From: Harmonia axyridis
Taxonomy: Eukaryota > Arthropoda > Insecta > Coleoptera > Coccinellidae
Reading direction: 5' to 3'
Assembly: GCF_914767665.1 (NCBI RefSeq)
Contig: NC_059504.1
Span: 43,245,720 to 43,309,719, forward strand
Length of the DNA stretch: 64,000 bases
The notes beneath the pieces are model-generated. The model was not told where the DNA came from. It was given only the letters and a program-made list of their open reading frames with translations, and did not search any database. The translations under genes were made by a program, and so were the position numbers. Position 1 is the first letter of the stretch. Each line of letters starts with the position of its first letter. Below, piece after piece: positions 1 through 12,664 of the stretch.

Positions 1-1009
1 TTCCACACTCAGGTGATATCGGAAATGCTTTGTTTTATAATACACCAATAAACTTATATAATTTGTTCCTTTCTTCCATCTCTTTTGTAACAACCATTAA
101 CCTCTCGTATGGTGATAAGATAAAATGTACTTCACTAGCCTGATATCATTTTAAAACTGGTAAAGTATTTTGAAACCTAGTTTCACATCGACACTTCCCA
201 GAGCACGGTCAATTAACATTGTGATTCACCAATTAAGAGCAATGCTCATAAAATTGTTACATAAAGCATGCATGCTTTTCAATCATTAGCTGGAAGAGTT
301 TATCTCTTGGAATGCCTACCAGTTTTATTACAGTTAGCTATAGAAATTAATCATACTCAAATTAGTAATGCCTTCTTTCTGCTGTAAATGATAATGAAAT
401 GCAGAGGTGTCTGTTTAGTTTTTTAATAAGGCAAAAAACTTGCTTTGAAGAATCTGATAGTTAATAATCAGAAATTCCTTATTTAACAATATATTCCTTA
501 CCGCATTGAAATTTGCATTTAATGACTGCAAGAAAGCTAGCATAAAATTCGGGATCCCACAAATTCTACTGTTTTCTCTTCTATTATCCTTTGTTGATTG
601 ACTCATTTAGACTACTTTTCGAAAAACGAGTTAAGCACTGACATGAAGTCAGGAGCTTTTAAGCGCTCAATTCAGAAGTATCTAATATTTACCTCATGTT
701 TTGAATGCTGATTCCTTCATGGGACAATAGTTATCACACAACATCACGAAATTTGATTTATTGAGCACATCTCATATACAGGGTCTTCCTAAATTGAAAG
801 TTCAAACAAAAGTGACAAATTCCTCGGATTAAGGATTAAAATTAAGGAAAACGCTTTGTTTTCGGAATACAGGGTGTTAAATTTTTTTCCAAGTTTTTTT
901 TTCTCATATAGCATCTTCTCAATACAAGATATTCAACTTGAATTCGGCATAGATATTCCGATTTGAAGTGTTTTCATTATGTGGTATGCTAATTTTGAAT
1001 GTTTATCTA
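1..1009. other. No gene recognised; worn repeat module
   Basis: Apart from the solo arm at 631, 781-880 carries the module CAGGGTCTTCCTAAATTG to GCTTTGTTTTCG, followed by a CAGGGTG end. The remainder shows nothing recognisable. Confidence 0.5.
631..665. repeat. Solo arm of the 63.65 kb TIR repeat
   Basis: AAGCACTGACATGAAGTCAG, then GAGCTTTTAAGCGCTC, matches the right arm of the repeat at 63653-63824 in reverse complement. No second arm is nearby. Confidence 0.45.
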
Positions 1010-1336
1010 CAGGGTGATTTTTTTCTGCCCGATTCTTTCTTCCGGTGGACCACTGGAAAAATTTGAAAAGAAACTTTGGTCTAATAATACCTACACTTTT
1101 GGGTTTCTTGTAGTTTTGTCGTATCTGCTATCGATTTAGAGGAAAAAATTCTAAACAATCTGTAGTAATCCTCAGAAAAATCCAGATTATAATAAAGATC
1201 CAATTAATAAGCTGTGATGAATAAATTAATAATAAGTTTCGGTACTTATTTACCACCGAATCTGTAGTGGAGATAATGAAGATTCGATAAACTGGTATAA
1301 TCATCACAAAAAAGTAGAACTATGAAAAACATCCTT
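1010..1336 (-). repeat. CAGGGTG-ended dispersed repeat, copy a
   Basis: CAGGGTGATTTTTTTCTGCC at the left edge follows TA. The body is the reverse complement of 16077-16427 (shared TTGTAGTTTTGTCGTATCTG and GATTCGATAAACTGG blocks). There is no coding. Confidence 0.7.
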
Positions 1337-1796
1337 CATCTCAAAAACAAAGCGTTCATGTTTATGTTTTTCTTAAAATTATTCAAGGAATCCCTCATTT
1401 TCCTATGTAGGTACCCTAAATTTTGGGACACCCATATACAGTTATGTTGTCTTCAGTGGTATGATTGGCGCATAAATGAACGCACGCTCAAAATCTCCTG
1501 CCTTAGATCAATGCTGTTTTTTCGATTTTTTCGATATTATGCTTGAATATTCTATGGTTCTGACGACACTATCAACACGAAATTTTGGATGAAGCTTCTC
1601 AAAATAAAAATAAAAGCAAAATCACAACCGACTGTATGTGTTGTCAAGGAAATATTTGGAATTTCTTTCTATGGTTCCGATGATGCAATCAGCTTGAAAT
1701 TTGTCACAAAATTTGTAATTGTTGAATATTGGGCATTTCTTTTCCTGTGATTTCTTGGATTTTTTGTGGCTTTAATCATTAAGAGCGTTGATTTAA

Positions 1797-1998
1797 ATTC
1801 GTGGTCAAGAGTGCTGTGGAAAAACTGGAATTGATTTTCCATGATTACAAGTAGCGCTTAGTTTGTACCATATGTAAATCTCAGATTCGAAGTTTGTAAA
1901 CAAATGTTAGTGATATGGTACTAGCTAAGCGCTACTTGTAATCACAGAAAATTCACACTAATTTTTCCACAACACTCTTGACCACGAATTTTAAGGAA
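1797..1998. repeat. Short hairpin MITE
   Basis: The arms ATTCGTGGTCAAGAGTGCTG (from 1797) and CAACACTCTTGACCACGAAT (to about 1991) continue inward through GATTACAAGTAGCGCTTA and TAAGCGCTACTTGTAATC, giving arms of about 70 bp and a 60-bp loop. TTAAA-rich sequence flanks both sides. There is no coding. Confidence 0.75.
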
Positions 1999-3786
1999 CG
2001 CTCGTTATGATCAGTTTGCAATTTTACATGATGATTGGCATTGTTATTTCATAACAACATCCAAAATGTCACATACCGGTGATTTTGTGATCACGGAAAT
2101 ATTGATTAGGTATTATTTTCGATGTTTTCCATTAAAATCGGATAAGATTTGATGAAGTTACACATTGAAAGATGTGAAGTCAGAATTGCATGAAAAAAAA
2201 ATTAAATTCCAACATTTAAAACTGACAAATATTTCTCTATAGGAAGCTAAAAATGAATCAAGAATCTGTAAGTCCACTTGAACAATAAGTATACTACTAG
2301 CGGTGAATGCAATAATTAGGTAACACATTTTTCTACCAACCTCATAATCAAAGCTCAATTTAACATACAGGAAATCATACATATATGACATGATTTCTCA
2401 TTAATTCATGATTATCATGGCCAATCGATCATAGAAGTATTCAGCACCAATCCGAACAATGTCAAACTAATGAAATGTGTTTCATATTTCGAGGTCTGTG
2501 TACTCCCAATACTTCACAATCTAATTTCATAGAACTATGAATTTATAAGTCAAATCGAGACAATCGCTATCAAACATATTTATATTTGTATTTTCAATTA
2601 GAATCGGATTTTCCTGATCGAGTTAAACAAAAATGAATTACGAAGAAAATTTCTATTTGACATCGCAAGATATGACAATTGCTGAAGCAACAACCTTTAG
2701 TTTGCTATCTGAATAAAGTAAAATTTTGTACGCGAAAACCCAGAATTTAAGCTTGGTGCAGGGAGAAGAACGTTTCACACTATTCAGAAATCAGAGTGAG
2801 TATTGTTGGCTTACTTCACAATCATTGCAGAAAAGGGGTTTCTAGCAATTTTATGACCTATATATTCGATGCTGAAAGCTTCGTTGAATATCAAAAACAA
2901 TAATGACATTAACAGATACAACGAATCTATAGAGGAGGATGAGCTCTTTCATATTGGAGTTTCATATTCCCCAATTCTAAACATTTTTTCGAATGATTCA
3001 AAAGGTTTTTATGTATACCAACCAATAACTATACCTTTGAAAACCCTAAATCAATATCCATTTCCTTCAAATATTGAAATATTGGAAAAGGGTTTGAGTA
3101 TTACTGCATAACATACCGACCTCATTTATATTTGAGTTCCTCCAATAAAAGCAACCCTAAGAAATTGGGAGCAAAAAGTGTTTCTACGGATATTCCCGTT
3201 ACTTCTCTTATTGCACTGCCTGTTGAAGAACTAAAGGGATTTGGGATTTGAAGTGAAGTGGACATCCGCATATAGTATTTTTATAACGTTTGAACACGTG
3301 TAGACCCCTAGAAGTTGAAAGCATTTTACGACATACAATATCCCTGGTAATATCCTGTTTTACGTTTCATGACCGAACACATAGGTCAAACAGTAGCCAA
3401 AATTAATAGTTAACTAATTTTACCTACAGACAAATGTTGCTACATAATCTGGATTTAAAACATGAGGGTACCCACTCCAATTTGTAATCATTTCCTGTTG
3501 TAAAATCACTGATTGTTGTGTAAAAGATGCGTCTTCTTTGAACAATAGGTTGGAGTCAATTGTATCGAATCGACATCGACATACTAAGTATGGATCGTGT
3601 TCAGAAATTTGTTTGATGGGGATATGTAGGCCACAGTGAACAATGAAATAACGTGACTGCTATATGCATTTTAATTGGTGCTAGGATATCTCCATTATCT
3701 CATAGGATACTTACTTACTATACGTCTGATATTATCTTTTTTGTCAAAATTTTCCTGAATTGAATCATTAGAAACCGTACTTTTTG
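1999..3786. other. No gene recognised
   Basis: 2000-2150, like 1550-1790, has weak similarity to 15370-15870 (GATTTTGTGATCA.G.AAATATTG). 2150-3786 holds only short frames without recognisable domains. Confidence 0.45.
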
Positions 3787-3788
3787 TA

Positions 3789-5335
3789 CAGAGTGGGCAA
3801 ATAAGCGAGGTAAGCGGCTATATCTCAGGATCCACTCATCGTAGAGACTTGCGGTAAAAAATTTTACCACTAAAGTGTACAAGAGAACACACTGGAAATT
3901 ATTTTGAAGTTCATACCTCTACCGCTAGGTGGCGTAATAGCTACCGTCGAGTAGAAAAATGAATTTTACTCGAAAATGTTTCATATGAAGTTGAAGAGAA
4001 AATATCATCACTGTAATCCTTGGAAAATTCTCTATCTTTTTGAATTGTCACTTTCGATTTTACGACATCAAATAAGGGTAGGTGAAAGGGAGAAATCCTT
4101 CTAATTGAAACGCCTGTAATTTCAGTTTGGCTGAACATTTTTGAGCAAATTAGATCTCGTCTGAAAGATAATATCTTGTTGATTGTGGACAAAATATAGT
4201 TATGATGAATTTGTTTTTGCTGCTTTCGATAGGGGGCGCTAAGTCAGAAGTTCATTGTTTTGTTCACTTTACTCCGAAATTTCAAATGTAATGATAGGAT
4301 CTTCTCAACAGAAACAGAAATTCCATCAAATTTGTATGGAAACACCTGAAGGTCGCAAAGCGATAATTTCAGGCGTTCTGAAGTTATGGCCGAGAGAAGA
4401 TATTCTTCAACTGATGCACTGCGAAAAACCAAACTGTGTCTTTAGGTGCTGACATAAACAGAAATCCCATCAAATTTGTATGAAAAAACCAAAAGGTCGC
4501 AAAGCGATAGCTTCAGGCGTTCTGGAGTTATGACCGAAAGAAGACACAATTTAGTTTTTCCGTGCATCAGTTGGAGAATATCTTTTTTCGTCCATAACTC
4601 CAGAAGGCCTGCAGCTATCGCTTTGCGACCTTTTGGTTTTTTCATACAAATTTGATGGGATTTCTGTTTCTGTCAGAACCTAAAGACACAATTCGGTTTT
4701 TCGCAGTGCATCAGTTGAAGAATATCTTCTTTCGGCCATAACTTCAGAACGCATGAAATTATAGCTTTGCGACCTTCAGCTGTTTTCATGCAAATTTGAT
4801 GGAATTTCTGTTTCTGTTAAGAAAATCCTATCATTACATTTGAAATTTCGCAGTAAAATGAACAAAACAATGAACTTCTGACTTAGCGCCCCCTATCGAA
4901 AGCAGCAAAAACAAATTCATCATAACTATATTTTGTCCTCAATCAACAAGATATTATCTTTGAGACGAGATCTAATTTGCTCAAAAATCTTGAGCCAAAC
5001 TGAAGTTACAGGCGTTTCAATCAGTCAGATTTCTCCCTTTCACCTACCCTTATTTGATGTCGTGAAATCGAAAGTGACAATTCAAAAAGATAGAGAATTT
5101 TCCAAGAATTACAATGATGATATTTTTTCTTCAACTTCATATGAAACATTTTCGAGTAAATTCATTTTTCTACTCGACGGTAGCTATTACGCCCCCTAGC
5201 GGTAGAGGTATGAACTTCAAAACAATTTCCAGTGTGCTCTCTTGTACACTTAAGTGGTAAAATTTTTTACCGCAAGTCTCTACGATGAGTGGTTCCTGAG
5301 ATATAGCCGCTTACCTCGCTTATTTGCCCACCCTG
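3789..5335. mobile_element. Long foldback element with internal tandem repeats
   Basis: Two arms of about 750 bp (3789-4545 and 4575-5335) are near-identical reverse complements around a centre near 4560. The ends are CAGAGTGGGCAAATAAGCGA and TCGCTTATTTGCCCACCCTG. TA flanks both sides (3787-3788, 5336-5337). Each arm holds two diverged tandem units of about 140 bp (starting AAACAGAAATTCCATCAAAT at 4311 and AAACAGAAATCCCATCAAAT at 4455). No transposase is present. Open frames within it (such as 4933-5199) are mirror shadows of one another, so they are not treated as genes. Confidence 0.88.
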
Positions 5336-5337
5336 TA

Positions 5338-6049
5338 CGTTTGCATGCCTGTCTTACGGAAACTCAATCTAGTCGATATTATAGATGGCGCAATTTTTTT
5401 TATTGTTTTGGATTTTCCCGATATTTTCGTCAGATTTGTTAGCAGTTTAATCTGCATATACATACATATTCATTTCAGAGTTATTCATCTGAATTGTAAA
5501 GCATCACTAGGAATTGTTAAAAATTATTCATTTTTGAATTTTCTTGGACCAAATCTATTTAACTATACTTTGCAACTTTTCACTTTGATCTTTCCGATTT
5601 TTGAATGAATTACTTTTCTCAAAAAACATTTAAGTACAAGGGAAAGTGCGAAGTGAAAAGTAAAAAAAAGTTTGGTACAAAAAATCCTAGCATTGTCCAA
5701 CGTATATTGTTGTGCAATAGCATTATTTTTCATTTTGGAAATTTGACAAAATGTAATGTGTGATGTTACAAAATAGCTTGGTTTAATAGGCACCTGATCA
5801 TTATCAAAAATGAAAATATCTTTGTGCAGTAATGAGAGACTGAGAGAGTAACTCAAAAATGAAAACTGAAATGGTATACAGCTATAATAAGGAAAAACAA
5901 TGTAAAAATGAATTACAAAGTAATCTTGAAATAATTTTTTGAAAATTTGTGCAGTAAAACTGTCTGCGCGAAAATTTGAAGTGCACGTCTCAGTTTAGTT
6001 TTTAGTGGTGTTTCCGAATATTACAACAGATTTTCAAAATTCCGATATA
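5338..6049. other. No gene recognised
   Basis: Two frames of 94-97 codons on opposite strands (5324-5608, 5563-5856) have low-complexity composition and no recognisable domain. Confidence 0.45.
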
Positions 6050-6352
6050 CAGGGTGTTGTTACGAGGATTCAAATGATTCATAATTTTTTGTTAACCCGG
6101 ATCTGGATTTTCAAGGCGGTTATTGCATGATACGTTTGGGCTCTCAATTAGGAACATATTTGCTAAATATGAAGAAAATATATCGGGTGGTTCGTTTGAT
6201 ATGGCCTCAGAAAGAAACGGGTAAAATTCATAAAACACCCTGTATCTCGACTACGAAGACAGTAAGACCTAATAAATGGGGTATCTCCAGAACCGCCTTG
6301 GTGCCACCTATGCACCTGTGAAGTATTTCGGTTTCCCAATGAAACACCCTGT
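6050..6352. repeat. CAGGGTG-type ends around short unique sequence
   Basis: ACAGGGTGTTGTTACGAGG at about 6051, AAACACCCTGT at about 6233 and again AAACACCCTGT near 6343 form inverted ends about 190 and 300 bp apart. They are probably a worn MITE of the same broad type as 16077-16427. No protein was recognised in the frame 6127-6321. Confidence 0.5.
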
Positions 6353-7314
6353 TTAATATTCTAACAAAGATGCAGAACTTACTTAAGATTATGAATTTTC
6401 CATATTGAAATCACTCAAATGATATACTCCAGTTCAGTAACTCGGCGTTGATACCCTGTATTTCATTTCTATACAAAATAAGAAATTCGGCAGTAACTAT
6501 CAAAAACATTGACCACATAAAAATGAACTAATTTAGATTTTCATACAGTCTGAATACTATCCACGCTGGTAATACAATTAATCAACTTCAGGGACCAATT
6601 AAAAATATTTTTGTGTCGTGGTTTCCATCCCATCCGAATGATTGCAGTGTTGTATTTCCTGTCATTCATCAACTTGTGTACAAACGCAAGCACACACCTT
6701 TTTTTTACCCTCATCTGACGCACTCACTCCCTTGCAGTTTAATCAATTTTACGCAGGCCTACTCTTCATAATGACCATAAAAATTGAAAATGATTTAAGA
6801 CCCTTTTTATGACGAAGCAATTATGATTTCTTCCAACTGTTGTAATGTCAATGTCACGTGAAGAGGGAATATCGTGAATGAATCAGCCGAAATAATGAAT
6901 CGAAATTACTTAGTGGGTGATATTCAATGAATGCAATCCATTTTAATGGCGTAATTCACTTCAACGATGATTACTTGATTGAACTCAAACTGTTAACAAG
7001 GAACGTTTCGAATTGTTGCACTGTGCATACAAATTATTCAATTGCAGTTGATTTATTTAATCCTAATTGAATAGATGTTATCCAACGTGCTTTCAGTTGG
7101 AAATTTAAATTATGCAATTATTCGAAAAAAAAACATAAATGTTTATTTCATTGAGTGTCATTTGAACATACTTGGACAAAATGCTAAGGCTTTGTTCTCT
7201 GAAACAAATACGCAAAAAGGTATTCTAGGTTATGTTTGATGAAATTGCGGTGTTGGAGATAAGCATTGACAACATAGCAATCACTAAATAGTATTTATTA
7301 CTTCGAATATAAAC
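6353..7314. other. No gene recognised
   Basis: AT-rich sequence without transposon similarity that I could see. Confidence 0.45.
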
Positions 7315-7316
7315 TA

Positions 7317-8253
7317 AAGGGTGTTTTTTTTAGAGCTATAGAACTTTAAATTGCTATACAACGATGGATTATTCGATTGACTTGAATTTTATTTATCCGC
7401 AAGCTAATCTTGTGGCATTACATTTTAAATATGATTTCTGGCATATGACCGCCACGGCTGGCTCGGATGTAGTCCAATCTGGACGTCCAATTTTCGATGA
7501 CTTTTTCCAACATTTGTGGCCGTATATCGGCAATAACACGGCGAATGTTGTCTTCCAAATGCTCAAGGGTTTGTGGCTTATCCGCATAGACCAATGACTT
7601 TACATAGCCCCACAGAAAGTAGTCTAGCGGTGTTAAATCACAAGATCTTAGAGGCCAATTCACAGGTCCAAAACGTGAAATTTGGCGGTCACCAAACGTG
7701 TCTTTCAATAAATCGATTGTGGCACGAGCTGTGTGACATGTTGCGCCATCTTGTTGGAACCACAGCATCTGGACATCATGGTTATTCAATTCAGGAATGA
7801 AAAAGTTAGTAATCATGGCCCTATACCGATCACCATTGACTGTGACGTTCTGGCCATCATCGTATTTGAAGAAGTACGGACCAATGATTCCACCAGCCCA
7901 TAAAGCGCACCAAACAGACAATTTTTTGTGGATGTAAAGGTAATTCGTCATACACTTGAGGATTAGCTTCACTCCAAATGCGACAGTTTTGTTTGTTGAC
8001 GTGGCCATTCAACCAGAAGTGCGCTTCATCGCTGAACAAAATAAAATGGACGTAGTGCGCAATACGTATTCCGCACAGAACCATTATTTTCGAAATGAAA
8101 TTGCACTATTTGCAAGCGTTGTTCAGGCGTGAGTCTGTTCATGATAAATTGCCAAACCAAACTGAGAATAAATCACTTGACAGCTGTTAAATCGATCGCC
8201 ATCTTGAACAGTAATGCCAAATTAAAGTTATATACCTCGAAAAAAACACCCAT
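7317..8253 (-). mobile_element. DD41D mariner-like family A, copy 1 (internally deleted)
   Basis: The 937-bp element is flanked by TA on both sides. Its ends are AAGGGTGTTTTTTTTAGAGC and ...AACACCCAT, an imperfect inverted repeat. On the - strand it encodes an N-terminal start (MNRLTPEQ...) of about 36 residues that stops at the deletion junction, then the catalytic part of the transposase. The frame 7418 to about 7925 is open and includes WFQQDGATCHTAR and SCDLTPLDYFLWG. Exactly 41 residues separate the second and third catalytic aspartates, the DD41D spacing. A frameshift near 7925 breaks the link to the first aspartate. The copy cannot make a working transposase. Confidence 0.9.
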
Positions 8254-8255
8254 TA

Positions 8256-9848
8256 TAAATGAAGTTCGGAAGTGATCCTTTCGAAATTGTTCCTAGAAAC
8301 AAAAGAATCCTGCGAATGAAACTGTTGGAAGAAGAAAAACAGGAGGAATCCTCATAAGTTATTTCCAAAAGCAGGAAGCAGAAATACAAGTTTTTCATCC
8401 ACACTTAGCTGATTCCCACAAAGGATGACCGTTTTTTCATGTAAACCTGTGGTAGGTCTGCCACCATAACTTCGAGTTTACAGCTGAGCAGCTCTTCGGA
8501 AAGTTTGTTAGTTCGAAAAGCCAGTGCTGACTCCTGAGTTTTACGAAAGTTCTACAAAGTAACAATCCTCTTTTCGTGGATGATATATTTCATCCTGAAG
8601 GACTTACTTCAATTCGAATGGACGTTGGGTAAATAAAAATGTACGAATTATTATTTTTTGCTTCATCAGGGATTAATGAGAGCCTGCAGTTTCTCTAGGA
8701 ACAGCAATTGTTTCGCCAAAATGTGGTTTTATTAAATTTAGATTTCAAATGATATTAACTATATAACAGATTTAGAGGTATCTTTCAATATTATCTCTTT
8801 ATATACTCATCAATCAAAACATTTCTAAAACCAGGAATAAAATTGTAAAATTGAAATATACAAGGTGCCCCGTAAAGACCACGTCAAACCGAATGAGAAT
8901 GTAGATCAAAGGATAACCCACCTGCTATGACAAAATTCCCATTATAAAAGTCTAACCGTTTTCGAGATATTTTTTTTTTTTCGAAAATAATGAATTTTTG
9001 CTCCTTTCAATAGTTTTGTCCTTACAATTTTACACCTTTTTGGTAAATTTTTTCAGTAAAATATTGTTGAAGAATGATTCCAACGTTTACATTAAAAACA
9101 TCCTCCGAACATTTTAAAGGGGGGCTATGAGAAATATTTTTATTGGAAATTTTGGTAGTGGATTATTTTGTTCATTAAGTATAGCCCATCGTTGTGGAAC
9201 CAAAATGTACCGAGCTACTGCTGCACATTACACCAATAAATTGTCTATTTTTCAGTGATTTCAAAAAGGTATCACACAAGTCATTTGTTATTCAAAGAAA
9301 AAAGATATGGTTGTTTTTATCCAAATAACTTTTAGGTAAAAATGCATCCTTTGCAATTACGCTGTTGTAAGTAAACGTCTTAGGAAAATTGTATCGATCG
9401 AATTCTTCCACTCCAACTCAATTAACTTTGAAGTCATGAGTTTCCAAGTAAGAAACCTTTCATAACTCTCAACTAAGTTGCCCAAGTATTGAACTAGAAT
9501 GGCATGACAGAACTCTTGTCTGTTAGGGCGCTTCTAAGTCATAACAAACTTTCGATAGGAAAACTTTTGATTTTCCATTACGGAAACTCTTTTGAATCAC
9601 ATAATTATGTAAAGTACGATAGTAAAAATTTAATCAGGTAGAAGACAACAAATATATTTTTCGGAATTGATTCCTAGCTCATCACTTGGTGAAACATAAT
9701 TTCAATAATGATAAAAGAAATAAAACACTTGACCATATGTTTCACAGTTTTAATAAAAATATATACCTAATTCTCAAAACTGAATATAAAATACACACTA
9801 ATACCTATTAATTACTGAGGAACAGATGTTAAATCCAGAGACAAACGC
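8256..9848. other. No gene recognised
   Basis: Only a worn CAGGGTG-like end (CAAGGTGCCCCGTAAAGAC near 8862) was noted. Confidence 0.45.
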
Positions 9849-9862
9849 AAATCTAATTGATC

Positions 9863-10075
9863 TGGTAAAGAAAAAATATAAACACTTACTAATTTCCACA
9901 GATTTTAATTATTTCCGACAATTGTTTCGCCGTCTAAGCGGCTTCATCAAGGTAACATTGCAAAGTGTTGTTGGAAATAATTAAAATCTGTGGAAATTTG
10001 TAAGTGTTTATATTTATTTTTTACCAAATCGATATGAATTTCCACCAAGTAAGAACTGAATCCATTGAATAATGG
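9863..10075 (-). mobile_element. Small inverted-repeat element with hammerhead-like core
   Basis: The 14-bp direct repeats AAATCTAATTGATC at 9849-9862 and 10076-10089 bracket 213 bp. Inside, arms of about 60 bp (to 9923 and from 9968) are reverse complements. Between them, on the - strand, lies TTGATGA, then GCCG-CTTAGA-CGGC, then GAAAC and AATTGTC. This is the layout of a hammerhead ribozyme (CUGAUGA, stem II, GAAA, short stem III, cleavage after GUC) with U in place of the conserved C3. Hammerheads of this kind are known in Penelope-like elements and retrozymes. The link to those is an inference. Confidence 0.6.
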
Positions 10076-10409
10076 AAATCTAATTGATCGTTTACAATTG
10101 AATTTTTTTTTTTTGAGCTGAAGTTATTTCTAAAAACTTCAAGAGTTCTAAATATTTACCTCTTTCTTCTCTTTTTAAAATTTTCATTTTATTGAAATCT
10201 ATTATTCTTACTTCATTTATCAAAATCCTTAAAGTGACTGGAAGTGATACACTAATTAGAAAAGCCAGTTGTTGACTTATTTTGAAAAATCGATCTTTTA
10301 TATTCTTCAGTTCTAATTCCGAGAGATCGACCAGTCTGACGTCTGACCTATATAAAATGTGACGTTCGTCACAAAACAGCTCATAAACACCATTCAGGTG
10401 TGAAATATT

Positions 10410-10985
10410 CTCAGAGTAATAAAAATGGAGAAAGGGAGCATATGTCATTTTCAGTAAACAAATTTTGTCCCCAACATGAACTATCAAATTTGATATGAAG
10501 CGCGTGGAAATGAAAACATATCAGTGATACGATATTTCACTCAATTCGCGAGTTTCTCCACAAAGAACACACTTCTTATGTCCCATAGTCAATCAACTCA
10601 GAGTATATCGAATAAAAACCTAAATATATCAGAAATTCAGAAAACAAACTCCATGCGCGCCAAACGACGTGAAAAAACAGATGACACTAGGAGAGCAAAA
10701 GTTGGCAAACCTTGGATTTAAGAAGGTAGATACAGAAAAAAATTAATATTCTGCTCATTATAAATTCGACAATTAGGAAAAATATCGGGTTCCAAATATT
10801 CAAATTTGCATATTCAATCGGGAATCGCTCAAATAAATATATTTCATTCAATATATCATACATTCATAATGATATAGAAAAATTGTGGATTTGAAAATAT
10901 ATCACAATCTGATAACGTAATCTAACCATGTTGGGGATATGTAAAAATTGCGTATACTCCCCCTATCTATATTTATTACTCTATG
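10410..10985 (+). mobile_element. hAT-type MITE C, copy 1
   Basis: The 576-bp element starts CTCAGAGTAAT and ends ATTACTCTATG, inverted repeats continuing into AGATAG-type sequence. A perfect 8-bp duplication GAAATATT lies at 10402-10409 and 10986-10993. Homologues are at 40316 and 56647. There is no transposase. The open frame 10092-10487 (-) runs across the left boundary, so it is not a gene of the element. Confidence 0.85.
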
Positions 10986-10993
10986 GAAATATT

Positions 10994-11764
10994 CAGTCAA
11001 TTTTATCAAATTTTCAATCATTTTACTTATTGGTCATATAACATATACATATGTCAATTTGTCTAATTTTAAAGTTTATCACATGGAGTTGTTTTTTGAA
11101 TATTGATATTTATATGGTATTTCTGTAAGTATTCTGATTGAATTACTATTAATTTAAATGAATAAATATGCGGATAGATTCCACGGTCAAATTATTTTTC
11201 ACTAATAGTCATCTTCGATACCGTCACTTCAATATTCTCCAGTAACCATTTTTAACCAAATCCGTTTATGCACACCCAATACTAATTATATGTATTAACT
11301 AAAGTTATTAAGGATCGCTAAAGACCACGTCTCACACATAATTATTTTCTTTTGAACCATTAACTCCAATACGGAAGTGGACGGTTAACGTTTCCTCAGC
11401 ACATTCATATTCCTTTTTCGGTCAATCCTTAAAGCATTCAATGTGTAAGGCAATAAATCATTCGAAAGGGTCATCAATGACTCCGCTTTGAACCATTTGT
11501 ACTGATTACCATATTAATTAGTACAGGCCATATTTAACGTTAGTTGAGATGGTAAATTATTTATACGCTCGGCCTAAGGGCCAAGGGGCGTTGAGTATTG
11601 TACAGACTATAACTAACGATATGCATAATTTTTTCTTCTTCTTCTTTCTTCGGTGGTTTATGATACATAAAGACTAAGGCGAGGTCCATAGTAATCTATT
11701 GGTCATTTGGTTCGAACTTGAATTATAACTACGACATTCCTCACCAGTTATGGCATAATACGTG
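10994..11764. other. No gene recognised; short TTC-rich tract
   Basis: A pyrimidine tract of TTC units lies at 11631-11652. Otherwise nothing recognisable. Confidence 0.45.
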
Positions 11765-11766
11765 TA

Positions 11767-12664
11767 AAGGGTGTTTTTTTTAGAGCTATAGAACTTTAAA
11801 TTGACATAAAACAACGATGGATTATTCGATTGACATTAATTTTATTTATCCGCAAGATAATCTTGTGGCATTACATTTTGAATATGATTTCTGGCATATG
11901 ACCGCCACGGCTGGCTCTGATGTAGTCCAATCTGGACGTCCGATTTTCGATGACTTTTTCCAACATTTGTGGCCGTATATCGGCAATAACACGGCGAATG
12001 TTGTCTTCCAAATGGTCAAGGGTTTGTGGCTTATCCGCATAGACCAATGACTTTACATAGCCCCACAGAAAGTAGTCTAGCGGTGTTAAATCACAATATC
12101 TTGGAGGCCAATTCACAGGTCCAAAACGTGAAATTAGGCGGTCACCAAACGTGTCTTTCAATAAATCGATTGTGGCACGAGCTGTGTGACATGTTGCGCC
12201 GTCTTGTTGAAACCGCAGCTCCTAGACATCATGGTTGTTCAGTTCAGGAATGAAAAAGTTAGTAATCATGGCTCTCTACCTATCACCATTGACTGTAACG
12301 TTCTGGCCATCATCGTTTTTGAAGAAGTACGTACCAATGATTCCACCAGCCCATAAAGCGCACCAAACAGTCAGTTTTTCTGGATGTAACGGTGTTTCGA
12401 CATACACTTGAGGATTAGCTTCACTCCAAATGCGGCAGTTTTGTTTGTTGACGTAGCCATTCAACCAGAAGTGCGCTTCATCGCTAAACAAAATAAAATG
12501 GACGTAGTGCGCGATACGTATTCCGCACAGAATTATTTTCGAAATAAAATTGCACTATTTGTAAGCGGGGTTCAGGCGTGAGTCTCTTCATGGTGAATTG
12601 CCAAACCAAACATCTTGAACAGTAATGCCAACTTAAGTTATATACCTCGAAAAAAAACACCCGT
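11767..12664 (-). mobile_element. DD41D mariner-like family A, copy 2 (internally deleted)
   Basis: The 898-bp copy has TA on both flanks (11765-11766, 12665-12666) and ends AAGGGTG and CACCCGT. It shares the family deletion near 12505 (GTAGTGCGC beside AAAATAAAATGGAC). The catalytic region is broken into 11871-12161 and 12276-12491; the codons of the conserved QQDGA region are partly preserved but the frame shifts near 12220. About 40 bp upstream of the start region, present in the other copies, are missing near 12611. Confidence 0.9.

Noticed and set aside
4933..5199. 88-codon frame in the foldback, with a mirror frame at 3941-4192
   Set aside because: Both arms of the palindrome give related frames with stops at different places. 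Nothing suggests a protein.
7364..7800. Open frames antisense to family A transposase, recurring at each copy (MDYSIDMNFIYPQ..., MAYPHRPMTLHSPT...)
   Set aside because: They are mirror readings of conserved transposase codons and the end region. They recur only because the element recurs, and have no independent start or domain.
10092..10487. 131-codon frame on the - strand
   Set aside because: It crosses the left boundary of the hAT-type MITE at 10410 and resembles no protein family I know, so chance is more likely than a gene.
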